DNA of 26,706 nucleotides. It comes from JADLEX01 sp964586775 (GTDB taxonomy: Bacteria; Lernaellota; Lernaellaia; JACKCT01). The position numbers and the translations under genes were made by a program. Under the pieces are notes generated by a model. That model ran no database searches and was not told the DNA's origin. It saw only the letters and a list, made by a program, of their open reading frames with translations. Shown one piece after another: positions 1 to 10,475 of the stretch. Position 1 is the stretch's first letter. Each line of letters opens with the position of its first letter. The stretch covers positions 1-26,706 of the forward strand of contig CAZPJD010000029.1 in assembly GCA_964586775.1 (NCBI GenBank). Reading direction: 5' to 3'.

Positions 1-191
1 CGTGGGTGATGACGCGCGTGATCCTGACGATCCTTTATGTCTTCGCGTTCGTTCCCTACGGTCTGTTCTTCAGGCTTTTCCGCAAGGATCTCTTGGATCG
101 CCATCTGCACCGCGACTGGCCGACGTACTGGCAGCCGAAGAAGCGCAAAGATATTTCCACGAAGGACCGGCTCGGGCGCCTATTCATCTGA
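1..191 (+). CDS. SxtJ-like membrane protein, 3' end only
   Basis: The frame is open from the left edge and ends at TGA 189-191, so this looks like the C-terminal part of a gene that starts outside the window. A GTG-ATG at 6-11 could act as a start but has no visible ribosome binding site. The visible ~62 residues have one hydrophobic segment (VILTILYVFAFVPYGLFF) followed by a basic RLFRKD motif and a short Trp/Tyr-containing polar tail (DWPTYWQPKK). From memory, this matches the C-terminus of small SxtJ-family membrane proteins, which occur beside carbamoyltransferase genes in saxitoxin-type and exosortase-type clusters; its biochemical role is not established. The gene converges on glmM, with 18 bp between stops and no terminator. 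The family call is moderate because only the end is visible. Confidence 0.5.
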   Translation, partial: WVMTRVILTILYVFAFVPYGLFFRLFRKDLLDRHLHRDWPTYWQPKKRKDISTKDRLGRLFI

Positions 192-209
192 CGCGCGAAG
201 AGTCGCGGC

Positions 210-1565
210 CTATACCCCGATCTCCCGCTCGATCGCGCCCTGGATGTCGTCGCACAGGCGCAGGATCACGTCCTCGTTCTCGCCTTCCACCATCACGCGC
301 GCCTTGGTCTCGGTGCCCGAATAACGCACGAGGATACGGCCCGCGCCGCCAAGGGTCTGCTGGGCCGCGCTGATGCGCCGCGCGACCTCGGGCATGTGCT
401 CGAAGGGGATCTTTTCGCGCACGTCCATGCTTCGCGTGATCTGCGGAAACACGGTCATCACGTCGAAAAACGTCGAGAGCGGCGCCTGGCGCTTGACGAG
501 GTAGGCGAGTACCTGAAGCGCCGAGAGGATGCCGTCGCCGGTCGTGTGTTCGTCGCCAAAGATGAAGTGCCCGGACTGCTCGCCGCCGAAGTTGTAGCCC
601 TCGGTTTGCATCAACTCGATGACGTAGCGGTCGCCGACGCCCGAGCGCACGACGTTTCCGCCGACGGCGCGCAGCGACGCTTCGAGGCCCATGTTGCTCA
701 TCACCGTCGCGACCACCGTGTTTTTCTTCAGGCGATTCTCGGCCAGCATGTGCCGCCCGATCGCCGCCATCACGTGGTCGCCGGTGACGGTGCGGCCGCG
801 CTCGTCGACCAGCACGAGACGATCGGCGTCGCCATCGAGGGCGATCCCCAGGTCCGCGCCCTGCTCGCGCACGAGCTCGGCCATGGTCTCCGGGTGCATC
901 GCGCCGCAGCGGTCGTTGATGTTCTTGCCGTCGGGCTTGTTGCCGATCACATGTACCGTCGCGCCGAGTTCCTCGAAGACCGCGGGGGCGACCTTGTACG
1001 CCGCGCCGTTGGCGCAATCGAGCACGATCTTCACGCCTTCGAGCGTCAAGTCCGCGGGAAACGACTTCTTCAGAAAGACGATGTAGCGACCCACGGCGTC
1101 GTCGATGCGCCACGCGCGACCCACCTCGCCCGCCGTCACGGGATTTTCCTCGGCCTGGCGGGAATCCATGATCTCCTCGATCCGCTCCTCCACGTCGTCG
1201 GGCAGTTTGTAGCCGCGGCGGTCGAAGAATTTGATGCCGTTGTCCTCGAAGGGGTTGTGGCTCGCCGAGATCATGACCCCCGCGTCGGCGCGCATGTCGC
1301 GGGCGAGAAACGCCACGCCCGGCGTGGGCAGCGGTCCGAGCAGCAGCGTGTCGACCCCCGCCGAGCAGATGCCCGCCGACAGGGCGAATTCGAGCATGTA
1401 GCCCGAGCGGCGCGTGTCCTTGCCGATCAGAATGCGATGGCGGCGCACGTCGGTCTTGAAACGGTAGGCCGCCGCGCGGCCCAAACGCATCACCGTGTCG
1501 GTCGTCATGGGCTCGGTGTTGGCCTGCCCGCGAACGCCGTCGGTGCCGAAATACTTGCGAGACAT
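210..1565 (-). CDS. glmM: Phosphoglucosamine mutase
   Basis: Cytoplasmic enzyme that interconverts glucosamine-6-phosphate and glucosamine-1-phosphate, leading to UDP-GlcNAc for peptidoglycan and LPS. The 451-residue product has the usual GlmM length. It starts MSRKYFGTDGVRG, carries the phosphoserine loop ISASHNP with the catalytic Ser at residue 102, the Mg-binding DGDADR at 244-249, the sugar-binding GEQSGH at 328-333 and the phosphate-binding RYSGTE at 414-419. The ATG at 1565 follows a GAGGGG ribosome binding site; an in-frame extension further upstream runs antisense-like through cdaR and is rejected. It is the last gene of the ftsH-folP-cdaA-cdaR-glmM operon, 80 bp after cdaR. The cdaA-cdaR-glmM order is conserved in Firmicutes, where GlmM binds and restrains CdaA, so a similar interaction is likely here but not shown. 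Confidence 0.97.
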   Translation of the reverse strand: MSRKYFGTDGVRGQANTEPMTTDTVMRLGRAAAYRFKTDVRRHRILIGKDTRRSGYMLEFALSAGICSAGVDTLLLGPLPTPGVAFLARDMRADAGVMISASHNPFEDNGIKFFDRRGYKLPDDVEERIEEIMDSRQAEENPVTAGEVGRAWRIDDAVGRYIVFLKKSFPADLTLEGVKIVLDCANGAAYKVAPAVFEELGATVHVIGNKPDGKNINDRCGAMHPETMAELVREQGADLGIALDGDADRLVLVDERGRTVTGDHVMAAIGRHMLAENRLKKNTVVATVMSNMGLEASLRAVGGNVVRSGVGDRYVIELMQTEGYNFGGEQSGHFIFGDEHTTGDGILSALQVLAYLVKRQAPLSTFFDVMTVFPQITRSMDVREKIPFEHMPEVARRISAAQQTLGGAGRILVRYSGTETKARVMVEGENEDVILRLCDDIQGAIEREIGV

Positions 1566-1645
1566 GGGGGTCCCCTCGATTCGAGCCGTCTGTCGAATAA
1601 ACGCCGTGCTTGGCGCGGTATTATCGGAACAATTCCCCGAAATAT

Positions 1646-2596
1646 TTACTTTTTTCGGGTCTTTTGGACCGTCAGCTCCACTTCGCCCAGCCCCGCGCCC
1701 AGCGGCAGCACGTCGCCGCCTTCGGGCAGACGCAGCTCGGGCTTCACCTTGTGGCGGCCGGGCGAAAAGCCCTGCGCATCGACCACGATCCGAACGCGTT
1801 TCGCGTCGAGCTGCTGCATCGCCTCGACGGGGCCCTTGAGACGCAGGTCCTGCGCGGCGGGACTCACGGTCGTCAAATACTCCGTGTTCTCGACCTCGAT
1901 GGGCACCTGCTCGAAACTCCGCTGCACGATCTCGGCATGGATGCGCACGGTGACATCCACATCGGTCGGCTCCGTGAGCTCCACGTGCTTTCCCACGAGA
2001 TTGAGCGCGTGCGTCCCGCGGTAGGTGTCCTTGCGCCCCGCTACGTCGATCGGCTCGGTCGGCACCGCATTCATCGTCGCGATCTCCTCGATCGCCCCCG
2101 ACACCTTCACGAGCTTCGGTTCCGACGACTTCTCCTCGATCTGATAGCCAAACGCGGGTTCGCCCTGCGTCACCACTTCGACCGGCATCTCCTTGTCCAC
2201 GCGCTCGGAAAACTTGATCGAGATTTCGCTCGGCGAAAGCTCCGTGACCTTCACGCCCGACGGCAGCCCCTTGATGCGCGTGTCGATGACCTTGAACGAG
2301 ATGCGCCCCGGCGTGGCCTGCGACATGTCGAGTTCGTAACTCAGGCCGTTCTGCTCGATGCCGCGAAGCTGAGCCGCGGAACCCAGCAGCTTGATGTCGA
2401 TCGTGCTGACGACGTCCGACGTGCGCACGAGATTCGCCGGCAGGTTGCGCAACTCCAGCACCGCCGTTTTGGGAACCTCGAGCTGCGTCTGCCCGACGGA
2501 GACGTACAGCCACAACAGCACGGCGAAGACCAGGCTCAGGACCTTGAGCGGCCAGTTGACGGCGATGGCGCGTGCGAGGGATTTCGCCGGGTTCAT
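1646..2596 (-). CDS. cdaR: YbbR-domain protein, CdaA regulator
   Basis: Probable membrane-anchored regulator of the diadenylate cyclase encoded just upstream. The 316-residue protein has a short basic cytoplasmic N-terminus, one transmembrane segment at about residues 15-33 (LKVLSLVFAVLLWLYVSVG) and then about 280 residues of beta-rich sequence made of repeated YbbR domains, each with a pattern such as LRNLPANL, GLPSGVKV or ...LSPSEISIKF. This is the topology of Bacillus CdaR, with the YbbR domains outside the cytoplasm. The start ATG lies 3 bp after the cdaA stop, so the two are almost certainly translationally linked. The C-terminus is basic (TVQKTRKK). The family assignment rests on topology, repeats and context; whether it activates or represses CdaA cannot be read from the sequence. 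Confidence 0.9.
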   Translation of the reverse strand: MNPAKSLARAIAVNWPLKVLSLVFAVLLWLYVSVGQTQLEVPKTAVLELRNLPANLVRTSDVVSTIDIKLLGSAAQLRGIEQNGLSYELDMSQATPGRISFKVIDTRIKGLPSGVKVTELSPSEISIKFSERVDKEMPVEVVTQGEPAFGYQIEEKSSEPKLVKVSGAIEEIATMNAVPTEPIDVAGRKDTYRGTHALNLVGKHVELTEPTDVDVTVRIHAEIVQRSFEQVPIEVENTEYLTTVSPAAQDLRLKGPVEAMQQLDAKRVRIVVDAQGFSPGRHKVKPELRLPEGGDVLPLGAGLGEVELTVQKTRKK

Positions 2597-2599
2597 GGG

Positions 2600-3349
2600 T
2601 CAGCTCATGAGTTTCTTCAGCCGTTCGTAAAGCACGTCCGGCGCCAGATCGCGTTGCATGTGTCCGTGGTGCACGAGGCTCGCCGCGCCGCGTTCTTCCG
2701 AAACGACCAGCACGACCGCGTCGGATGCCTGTGAAACGCCGATGGCCGCGCGGTGACGCGTGCCCAAATCCTTATCGAGGTGCACGTCGGTGGCGAGCGG
2801 AAAGAAGCAGCCCGCCGCGACCATGCGCCCGTTGCGAATGATGACCGCGCCGTCGTGGATCGGCGACGACGGCAGAAACATCGAGATGATGAGCTCGCGC
2901 GAAATCGCGGCGTCGATCGCGATGCCCTCGTCGATGTATTCGTTCAGGCCCGTTTCGCGCTCGATGACGATGATCGCGCCGATGCGCCGGTTGATGAGCG
3001 CCTGCACCGCGCGCACGACCTCGTCGATGAACTCGGTCGGCACGACGAAATTGGTGCCCGAAAACGGATTTTTGCCGAACCGCGCCAGACCGCGTCGGAT
3101 GTCCTCCGCGAACAGGATGACGATGAGGATGATGACCGACTGCAGGAAGTTGTCGAGCATCCAGTGCAGCGTGTGCAGCTCGGTGTAGCGCGAAAACACG
3201 TAGACGCCCAGCACGAGCGCGAGGCCCAGCATCATCTGCAGCGCGCGCGTGCCGCGCACGAGCATGATGATGTTGTAGATCACCACCGTGACGACGAGGA
3301 TGTCGAGGGCGTCGCGCCAATTGAAGCTGAGGAAAAAATTCCAGTTCAA
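2600..3349 (-). CDS. cdaA: Membrane diadenylate cyclase CdaA
   Basis: Condenses two ATP into cyclic di-AMP. The 249-residue form has three N-terminal transmembrane helices (about 16-34, 37-53, 63-81) and a cytoplasmic DAC domain with both family signatures, DGA at 166-168 (SPIHDGAVI) and GTRHR at 196-200, followed by SDAVVLVVSEERG. I chose the TTG at 3349 because a GAGG ribosome binding site lies 5 nt upstream and the distance to the first helix then matches known CdaA proteins. A GTG at 3379 would add ten residues (start MRSPRPREAF) but has no ribosome binding site. The gene lies 98 bp after folP and 3 bp before cdaR. All catalytic signatures are intact, so the organism should make c-di-AMP. 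Confidence 0.95.
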   Translation of the reverse strand: MNWNFFLSFNWRDALDILVVTVVIYNIIMLVRGTRALQMMLGLALVLGVYVFSRYTELHTLHWMLDNFLQSVIILIVILFAEDIRRGLARFGKNPFSGTNFVVPTEFIDEVVRAVQALINRRIGAIIVIERETGLNEYIDEGIAIDAAISRELIISMFLPSSPIHDGAVIIRNGRMVAAGCFFPLATDVHLDKDLGTRHRAAIGVSQASDAVVLVVSEERGAASLVHHGHMQRDLAPDVLYERLKKLMS

Positions 3350-3447
3350 AAACGCCTCGCGGGGCCGGGGCGAACGCACCGCGTGCCGGGATTGCGTGAC
3401 GTTCCGAATCTAACGAACGGACCTGGCGAAATCAAGCCGGATCGGCT

Positions 3448-4280
3448 TTACGCGGGCGTAGCGCGGCGTTCACCCGCAGCGCGCGCGACGCTGGCGACGT
3501 CGTGGACACGATGGATGTGCGCGCCGCGCGACGCGGCGACGAGGGTTGCGGCGATGGTCTCGGGATCGCGATCCGGCGCGTCGACCCCGGTGATGCGCCC
3601 GAGAAAGCTCTTTCGCGATAGGCCGATCAGGATGGGCCGGCCGAATGCCGCGAGCTCGCCGAGGCGATCCAGAATTTCGAAATTGTGCTCGAAGGACTTC
3701 GCGAACCCGATGCCGGGATCGACGGCGACGGCTTCCGGCGCGATCCCCGCCGCGATCGCGCGGTCCATCGCCCGGCGCCAGTGCGCAAGGATGTCGGCGA
3801 TCACGTCGTCGTAGTGCGCGAGCGACTGCATGTCGGCGGGCGTGCCGCGCATGTGCATGACGACGAGCCCCGCGCCGTGACGTGCGGCGATGTCCGCGAT
3901 CTCAGGCGCGCGCTCGAGCCCCGAGATGTCATTGACGATCGCCGCGCCGGCTGCGAGCGCGGCCTCGGCCACGGCGGGCTTGGTGGTATCGACGCAGATC
4001 GGGATCGCGAGGCGCGGCGCGAGTTCGCGGATCACGGGAACGACGCGGTCGATCTCTTCGCGCTCGCTCACGGGCGCGGCGCCGGGGCGCGTCGATTCGC
4101 CGCCGACATCGATCAGGTCCGCGCCGCTTTGCGCCATGCGCTCGCCGTGCGCGACGGCGTCACCGTGCGACGCGTGCGCGCCGCCGTCGGAAAACGAATC
4201 GGGGGTGACATTGAGGATGCCCATGACGAGCGGGCGCTCGTGGGCGTCGAAGGAGAATCGCCGTCCTCGAAACGGCAGCG

Positions 4281-4284
<4 letters not shown>
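3448..4284 (-). CDS. folP: Dihydropteroate synthase
   Basis: Folate biosynthesis: joins 6-hydroxymethyl-dihydropterin pyrophosphate to p-aminobenzoate. The 278-residue protein is a typical DHPS TIM barrel: MGILNVTPDSFSDGG at 21-35 (pterin and Mg site), DVGGESTRPG at 59-68 (pABA loop), CVDTTKP at 97-103, IVNDISG at 116-122, VDPGIGF at 188-194 and GLSRKSFLG at 221-229. No ATG or GTG lies at the right place. The TTG at 4284 overlaps the ftsH stop (TTGA, 4-nt overlap) and gives the family's normal N-terminal length, so translational coupling to ftsH is likely. A longer in-frame reading up to 4761 overlaps ftsH and is rejected. A 98-bp gap separates folP from cdaA. Confidence 0.95.
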
Positions 4285-6287
<2,003 letters not shown>

Positions 6288-6343
6288 TCGGTTCTCCCCG
6301 GCGCGGAGCAATACCCCGCCCTGGACGTCATCGTCCCAACGGG

Positions 6344-6371
6344 ATCATAACCATTGCTTTCAATTACTCAA
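6344..6371 (-). promoter_or_regulatory. Candidate sigma-70 promoter of the ftsH operon
   Basis: On the minus strand, TTGAGT (6366-6371), a 16-bp AT-rich spacer and TATGAT (6344-6349) lie about 57 bp upstream of the ftsH start. Four of six and five of six bases match the -35 and -10 consensus. The local drop in GC supports a promoter. No transcript evidence is available. Confidence 0.55.
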
Positions 6372-6460
6372 GGTCGCACGAGCTTTTTTCGCCTGGCTAT
6401 GCGAGCCGATCGCGAACGGCATGCGTCCCGTCAGGGTTTCGCCGAGAATTAGTCGGGTTT

Positions 6461-6487
6461 CGGCGCGAACTTCTCGCGTTCGCGCCG
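6461..6487 (-). terminator. Strong hairpin downstream of the SDR gene
   Basis: CGGCGCGAAC (6461-6470) and GTTCGCGCCG (6478-6487) form a perfect 10-bp stem with a 7-nt loop, 23 bp past the stop of the SDR gene. No U-tract follows on either strand, so this is not a canonical intrinsic terminator. It may stabilise the mRNA 3' end or work with Rho. Confidence 0.4.
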
Positions 6488-6510
6488 ACACCAAATTTCA
6501 GACGTGCGAT

Positions 6511-7368
6511 TCAGCCCTCGGTCGCCGCGCCCATGATCGCGGGAAGCACGCCGCCGATCTGCTGTGCCGTCCATGGCGTCTCGGACGTGACGCCCTCGGT
6601 CGTGACCGTCTGATACTCGAAGATCTTCGGGCCGTGCACGCCGAAGATCTTGCCCGTCAGATCGCCGGAAAGATCCGATGCCAGGTACACCGCCATCGGC
6701 GCGATCCACTCGGGCCCGAGCGACTTGTTCACTTCGGGGTCCTGGAACATCGGCAGGTCCTGCGTCATGCGGGTGACGGCGACGGGCGCGATGCAGTTGC
6801 AGAAGATGTTGTACTTGCGTCCCTCGATTGCCACCACGCGCGTGAATCCCGCGATGCCCGCCTTGGCCGAGCCGTAGTTCGCCTGGCCGAAGTTGCCGAT
6901 CAACCCGGCGAGCGAGCTGACGTTGACGATGCGCCCGCCCTCGCCGCGCTCGCGAAAGTGGATGAACGCGGCCTGCGTGCACGCGAAGGTGCCCTTCAGG
7001 TGAACGGCCATCACGAGGTCCCAATCGGACTCTTCCATCTTGGCGAGCGTCTTGTCGCGCAGGATGCCCGCGTTGTTGACGAGCACGTCGAGCTTGCCGA
7101 AGGCGTCGATCGCTGTTTTCACGATCGCCTTCCCGCCTTCCATCGACGCCACCGAATCGAAACTCGGCGCGGCCTCGCCGCCCAGGGCACGGATCTCCTC
7201 GCACACCTTCGCGGCGGGCGTGTCGTCGTGTCCCGCGCCGTCGCGCGCGCCGCCGATGTCGTTGACCACCACCTTCGCGCCCTCGCGCGCGAAGGCCAGC
7301 GCGTACTCGCGGCCGATGCCGCCGCCCGCACCCGTGATAGCCGCCACCTTGCCTTCGAGCAGACCCAT
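6511..7368 (-). CDS. Short-chain dehydrogenase/reductase, MFE-2-like
   Basis: An NAD(P)-dependent oxidoreductase of the classical SDR fold. The 285-residue protein has the cofactor motif TGAGGGIG at 12-19, NNAG at 98-101, and the catalytic Ser152, Tyr165 and Lys169 in NVSSLAG and YGSAKAG. The region VVNDIGGARDGAG and the C-terminal extension resemble the (3R)-hydroxyacyl-CoA dehydrogenase unit of peroxisomal multifunctional enzyme type 2 and its bacterial relatives, so a beta-hydroxyacyl-CoA substrate is likely but not proven. The start has a clear GGAGGGAG ribosome binding site. It lies 13 bp downstream of the polytopic membrane protein gene on the same strand, so the two are probably co-transcribed, although their functions show no obvious link. 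No acyl-CoA hydratase or ligase gene lies nearby. Confidence 0.9.
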   Translation of the reverse strand: MGLLEGKVAAITGAGGGIGREYALAFAREGAKVVVNDIGGARDGAGHDDTPAAKVCEEIRALGGEAAPSFDSVASMEGGKAIVKTAIDAFGKLDVLVNNAGILRDKTLAKMEESDWDLVMAVHLKGTFACTQAAFIHFRERGEGGRIVNVSSLAGLIGNFGQANYGSAKAGIAGFTRVVAIEGRKYNIFCNCIAPVAVTRMTQDLPMFQDPEVNKSLGPEWIAPMAVYLASDLSGDLTGKIFGVHGPKIFEYQTVTTEGVTSETPWTAQQIGGVLPAIMGAATEG

Positions 7369-7381
7369 GGCACTCCCTCCC

Positions 7382-8962
7382 CTATTCGAACTGCTCCGTC
7401 ACATTCTGCGCCGACGCGGGCTCCTTCGTCGGCGCGAGGATTTCCACCTCGCCCGGCGGAGTCAGTTCCCGCGCATACAATTCCAAACTGAGACGATGAA
7501 AGAACTGGTGCTCGACGAGTTGGAACCCCGCGTCCGTGACCGCGCGGACGAGGTTGTCCGACGGGTATCCCGCGACGCGCACCACCCAGATGCGCCGCGC
7601 CGCGCCGAATCCAAGAGCCTCCGACAGGTCCGCGTCGGCGTCGTAAAAATCGAAGGGCACCTCGACGATGGGCAGTTCGCCCTCGACTTCGGTGCGCGGT
7701 GTGCCGCGCTCGTGGTAGCGGATCGCGAGCGTCATCCAACCCGGCGCCACGAAGATCTGATCCGCGACGCGCACGTGCTGCGCGAGCTGCGCCGTCAGCG
7801 GACGCCAGGACTCGGGTTTCTGCCATGCCCAGCGGTCGGCGGCGCAGGCGTCGGCGTTGATCGCCGAACCCACCGACGCGGCAAGCGCGAGCACCACGAC
7901 GATAGGCGTCGTGACCGCGGGCAGCCGCGTCACGAGCAACGCGATCGCAAACATCAGCGGCGGCGCAAAGACCGTCAGCGCGTGCGGCGTCCATACGGGC
8001 ACGACGATCGACACGACCACGAGCAGCGCGAGCGGTCCGAACAGCGCCGCGGGCACGGCCAGCGAGCGCGGGTCGCGCTTGTGCTCGAGCACCGCGACGA
8101 CGCACGCCGCGATGAAGACAAGGAACCCGACCCCCGTGACGATGGGTGACGCGAACTCACCCCATTCCATCCACGCGATCCACGGAGCGCCGAATCCCAG
8201 ATCGGTCACCCAGTTTTGCAGCGGCGCGTCGAGGACGCGGGAGAGGATCGGGAATCCGCGCATGTGCTCGGCCAGCACCCGGGCCTGCGCGTAAATGAGG
8301 GGCGAGCCCAGCAGCGCCGCAGCGACCGGCGCGATGAGGCCCGTCTGCACGTCGCGCCGCTGAAACACCCGCGGACCGGCGTAGGCGTAAAGAAATATCG
8401 CCTGACCGGGCAGCATCCACGCAAAGTGATAGAGCGTGAACACGCCGATCGCGTTGACGGCGGCCAGAGCCCCCGCGCCCGCGAAATCGCGCTCCCGATT
8501 CGCCACCCGCACGCACAGCGCGAACGCGATGGTCACGAGCAGCGCGGCCAGCGCGTAGGGCCGAGCAAGTCGGCTCTCCATGACGAGCCACGGATGCGCC
8601 GCGAGCAGGACGGCGCACGTCGCGCCGTAAACGCGGCCCCTGAGGGCTCGGCCGAACCACGCGCCCACGGGAATCGCCGCGACGCCGCAGATGACCGAGA
8701 ACGAACGCATGGCCGCCGCCGAGTCGCCGAAGAGCGCGACCCACAGCTTCAAGATCGGGTGATAGACGGGCGACTGGAATCCGCGGGCGAGCTCGCCCAC
8801 GCGCCCGGCGAGCGCCCACGAGAGCGTCTCGTCGATACTGAGCGACGGCGCACCGAGCCGATACACGCGCAGCGCGAGCCCGAGCGCCGACGCCCCGGCG
8901 ACGACCGCCCAAAAGAGCGTGTCCGCGCGCTGCGAACCCGTGTCGTGCGAAGACCTCGCCAC
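7382..8962 (-). CDS. Polytopic GT-C-type membrane glycosyltransferase, putative
   Basis: A large inner-membrane protein of about 526 residues with roughly ten hydrophobic helices in the first 360 residues and a soluble C-terminal domain of about 150 residues. The first extracytoplasmic loop carries an acidic pair in LSIDETLSW near residue 45, and the next loop has SPVYHPILKLWVALFG. Both are typical of GT39/ArnT-like enzymes that move sugars from polyprenyl-phosphate donors to lipid or protein acceptors outside the cytoplasm. The acceptor is unknown. I use the GTG at 8962, which has AAAGG 10 nt upstream; a TTG at 8971 would add three residues but places that site too close. It shares the 8963-9104 intergenic region with the divergent bioA and leads into the SDR gene. 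Confidence 0.75.
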   Translation of the reverse strand: MARSSHDTGSQRADTLFWAVVAGASALGLALRVYRLGAPSLSIDETLSWALAGRVGELARGFQSPVYHPILKLWVALFGDSAAAMRSFSVICGVAAIPVGAWFGRALRGRVYGATCAVLLAAHPWLVMESRLARPYALAALLVTIAFALCVRVANRERDFAGAGALAAVNAIGVFTLYHFAWMLPGQAIFLYAYAGPRVFQRRDVQTGLIAPVAAALLGSPLIYAQARVLAEHMRGFPILSRVLDAPLQNWVTDLGFGAPWIAWMEWGEFASPIVTGVGFLVFIAACVVAVLEHKRDPRSLAVPAALFGPLALLVVVSIVVPVWTPHALTVFAPPLMFAIALLVTRLPAVTTPIVVVLALAASVGSAINADACAADRWAWQKPESWRPLTAQLAQHVRVADQIFVAPGWMTLAIRYHERGTPRTEVEGELPIVEVPFDFYDADADLSEALGFGAARRIWVVRVAGYPSDNLVRAVTDAGFQLVEHQFFHRLSLELYARELTPPGEVEILAPTKEPASAQNVTEQFE

Positions 8963-9018
8963 GCCGCGCAAACCTTTGGAATTCCTAGCAATTCAGGGGT
9001 GTTTCGATCCAATGCGAC

Positions 9019-9046
9019 CTTGACAAAGGGGGGACCGAAAGTCAAG
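9019..9046. promoter_or_regulatory. Inverted repeat in the bioA / GT-C gene divergent region
   Basis: CTTGAC (9019-9024) and GTCAAG (9041-9046) form a 6-bp inverted repeat with a 16-bp G-rich centre. On the plus strand it includes TTGACA (9020-9025), a perfect -35 for bioA; on the minus strand TTGACT gives a -35 for the opposite gene. Neither direction has a good -10 at 17 bp (CAAGCT and CAAGGT). It could be an operator or back-to-back promoter elements. It does not match the classical BirA operator. Confidence 0.3.
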
Positions 9047-9104
9047 CTCCGCGCCGTTTTCGGCCGATTCCAACGCCCGTTTGGGCGCGGCGAAGGGGAC
9101 TTGC

Positions 9105-10475
9105 ATGACCTCCCGGCACGACGATTTGGCCGAGCGCGACCGGCGGCGCATTTGGCACCCCTTCACGCAGATGCGCGAATGGATGGCGACGGACCCGCTC
9201 GTGATCGAGCGCGGAGAGGGGGTCTTTCTCATCGACGCGCGCGGCCGCCGATACCTCGACGGCGTCTCGTCGCTTTGGACGAACGTGCACGGCCACCGGC
9301 ACCCAACCATCGACGCCGCGATCCGCGAACAACTCGACCGCATCGCCCACACCACGCTGCTCGGCCTCGCGTCGTCGGCGTCCATCGAGTTTGCCGATCG
9401 CCTCTGCGCGCTGCTGCCCGAGCCGCTCTCGCGCGTCTTTTTTTCCGACAACGGCAGCACCGCCGCCGAGGTCGCGCTCAAGATCGCGTTCTCGTACTTC
9501 CGCCATCGGGGCGAATCCGGGCGCTCATCGTTCATCACCTTTGACGGCGCGTATCACGGCGACACCATCGGCTCGGTCAGCGTGGGGGCGATCGAGCTGT
9601 TCCACGAAAACTACCGCCCTTTGCTCTTTCCCACGCACGTCCTGCCCTACCCCCACTGCTACCGCTGCCCGTTTGGACTGGAACGCGAAACCTGCGAATC
9701 GGCGTGCTTCGAGCAGATCGAGCGCCGGGTCGCGACCGTCGCGCACGAGTGCGTCGCCATCGTGATCGAGCCGCTGGTGCAGGGCGCGTCGGGCATGCGC
9801 AAAGCGCCGCCGGGATTTCTGCGGTTGCTGCGTTCGATCGCCGATCGCCATGGTCCGCTGCTGATCGTCGATGAGGTGGCGACCGGATTCGGCCGCACGG
9901 GAACGATGTTCGCTTTCGAGCAGGAAGACGTCGTGCCCGACCTGCTCGCCCTCGCCAAGGGCATCACGGGTGGGTATCTACCGCTCGCGGCCACGGTCGT
10001 GCGCGAGCGCGTCTTCGAGGCGTTCCTCGGCGAATACGACGAGTTCAAAACGTTTTTCCACGGCCATACCTACACGGGCAATCCGCTCGCGTGCGCGGCG
10101 GGGCTCGGCACGCTGCGCGTCTTCGACGACGAACGCACCCTCGAATCGCTGCCCGACCTGATTCGCGCGATGGCGGACGCCCTGGGCCCGCTTCGCGGGC
10201 ATCCGCACGTGGGCGACATTCGGCAAACCGGGCTCATGGTCGGCATCGAACTCGTGCGCGAGGGCACCACGAAAGAGCCGTTCCCCGTGCCCGCGCGCGC
10301 GGGGCATCGCGTCTGCATGGCGGCGCGCGAACACGGCGTCATCATCCGTCCACTCTCCGACGTGGTGGTGCTGAATCCGCCGCTGGCGATCACCGAAGAT
10401 CAGATCCGCGAACTTGTCGCCGTCACGGCGCAGTGCGTCGACGACGTGACGCGCAAGCTCGCGGACGAGGGTTAG
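9105..10475 (+). CDS. bioA: Adenosylmethionine-8-amino-7-oxononanoate aminotransferase
   Basis: PLP-dependent class III aminotransferase of biotin synthesis: moves an amino group from S-adenosylmethionine to KAPA, giving DAPA. In the 456-residue product the start matches BioA (IWHPFTQM at 16-23), followed by GAYHG at 148-152, DEVATGFGRTG at 256-266 with the PLP Asp256, and Lys285 in LALAKGITGG as the Schiff-base lysine. HPFTQM and WTNVHGHRHP separate it from other class III enzymes. A Cys cluster, C185-X2-C188-X8-C197-X3-C201, lies in a loop; similar CYRCPFG loops occur in some BioA proteins, but a metal has not been shown from sequence. The ATG at 9105 has AAGGGG 6 nt upstream. No other biotin gene lies in the window. 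Its stop is immediately followed by the stop of the convergent gene. Confidence 0.95.
   Translation: MTSRHDDLAERDRRRIWHPFTQMREWMATDPLVIERGEGVFLIDARGRRYLDGVSSLWTNVHGHRHPTIDAAIREQLDRIAHTTLLGLASSASIEFADRLCALLPEPLSRVFFSDNGSTAAEVALKIAFSYFRHRGESGRSSFITFDGAYHGDTIGSVSVGAIELFHENYRPLLFPTHVLPYPHCYRCPFGLERETCESACFEQIERRVATVAHECVAIVIEPLVQGASGMRKAPPGFLRLLRSIADRHGPLLIVDEVATGFGRTGTMFAFEQEDVVPDLLALAKGITGGYLPLAATVVRERVFEAFLGEYDEFKTFFHGHTYTGNPLACAAGLGTLRVFDDERTLESLPDLIRAMADALGPLRGHPHVGDIRQTGLMVGIELVREGTTKEPFPVPARAGHRVCMAAREHGVIIRPLSDVVVLNPPLAITEDQIRELVAVTAQCVDDVTRKLADEG

Noticed and set aside
396..2024. Long plus-strand open frame opposite glmM and cdaR
   Set aside because: High-GC antisense shadow; composition is Arg/His/Asp-rich with no motif, while the minus strand encodes complete, recognisable enzymes.
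1566..2513. Long in-frame N-terminal extension of glmM on the minus strand
   Set aside because: It is the out-of-frame shadow of cdaR, Arg/Gly-rich with no domain, and glmM has its own ATG and ribosome binding site at 1565.
9019..9046. BirA operator upstream of bioA
   Set aside because: The inverted repeat CTTGAC/GTCAAG does not match the TTGTAAAC-type BirA site, so only a generic element is reported.
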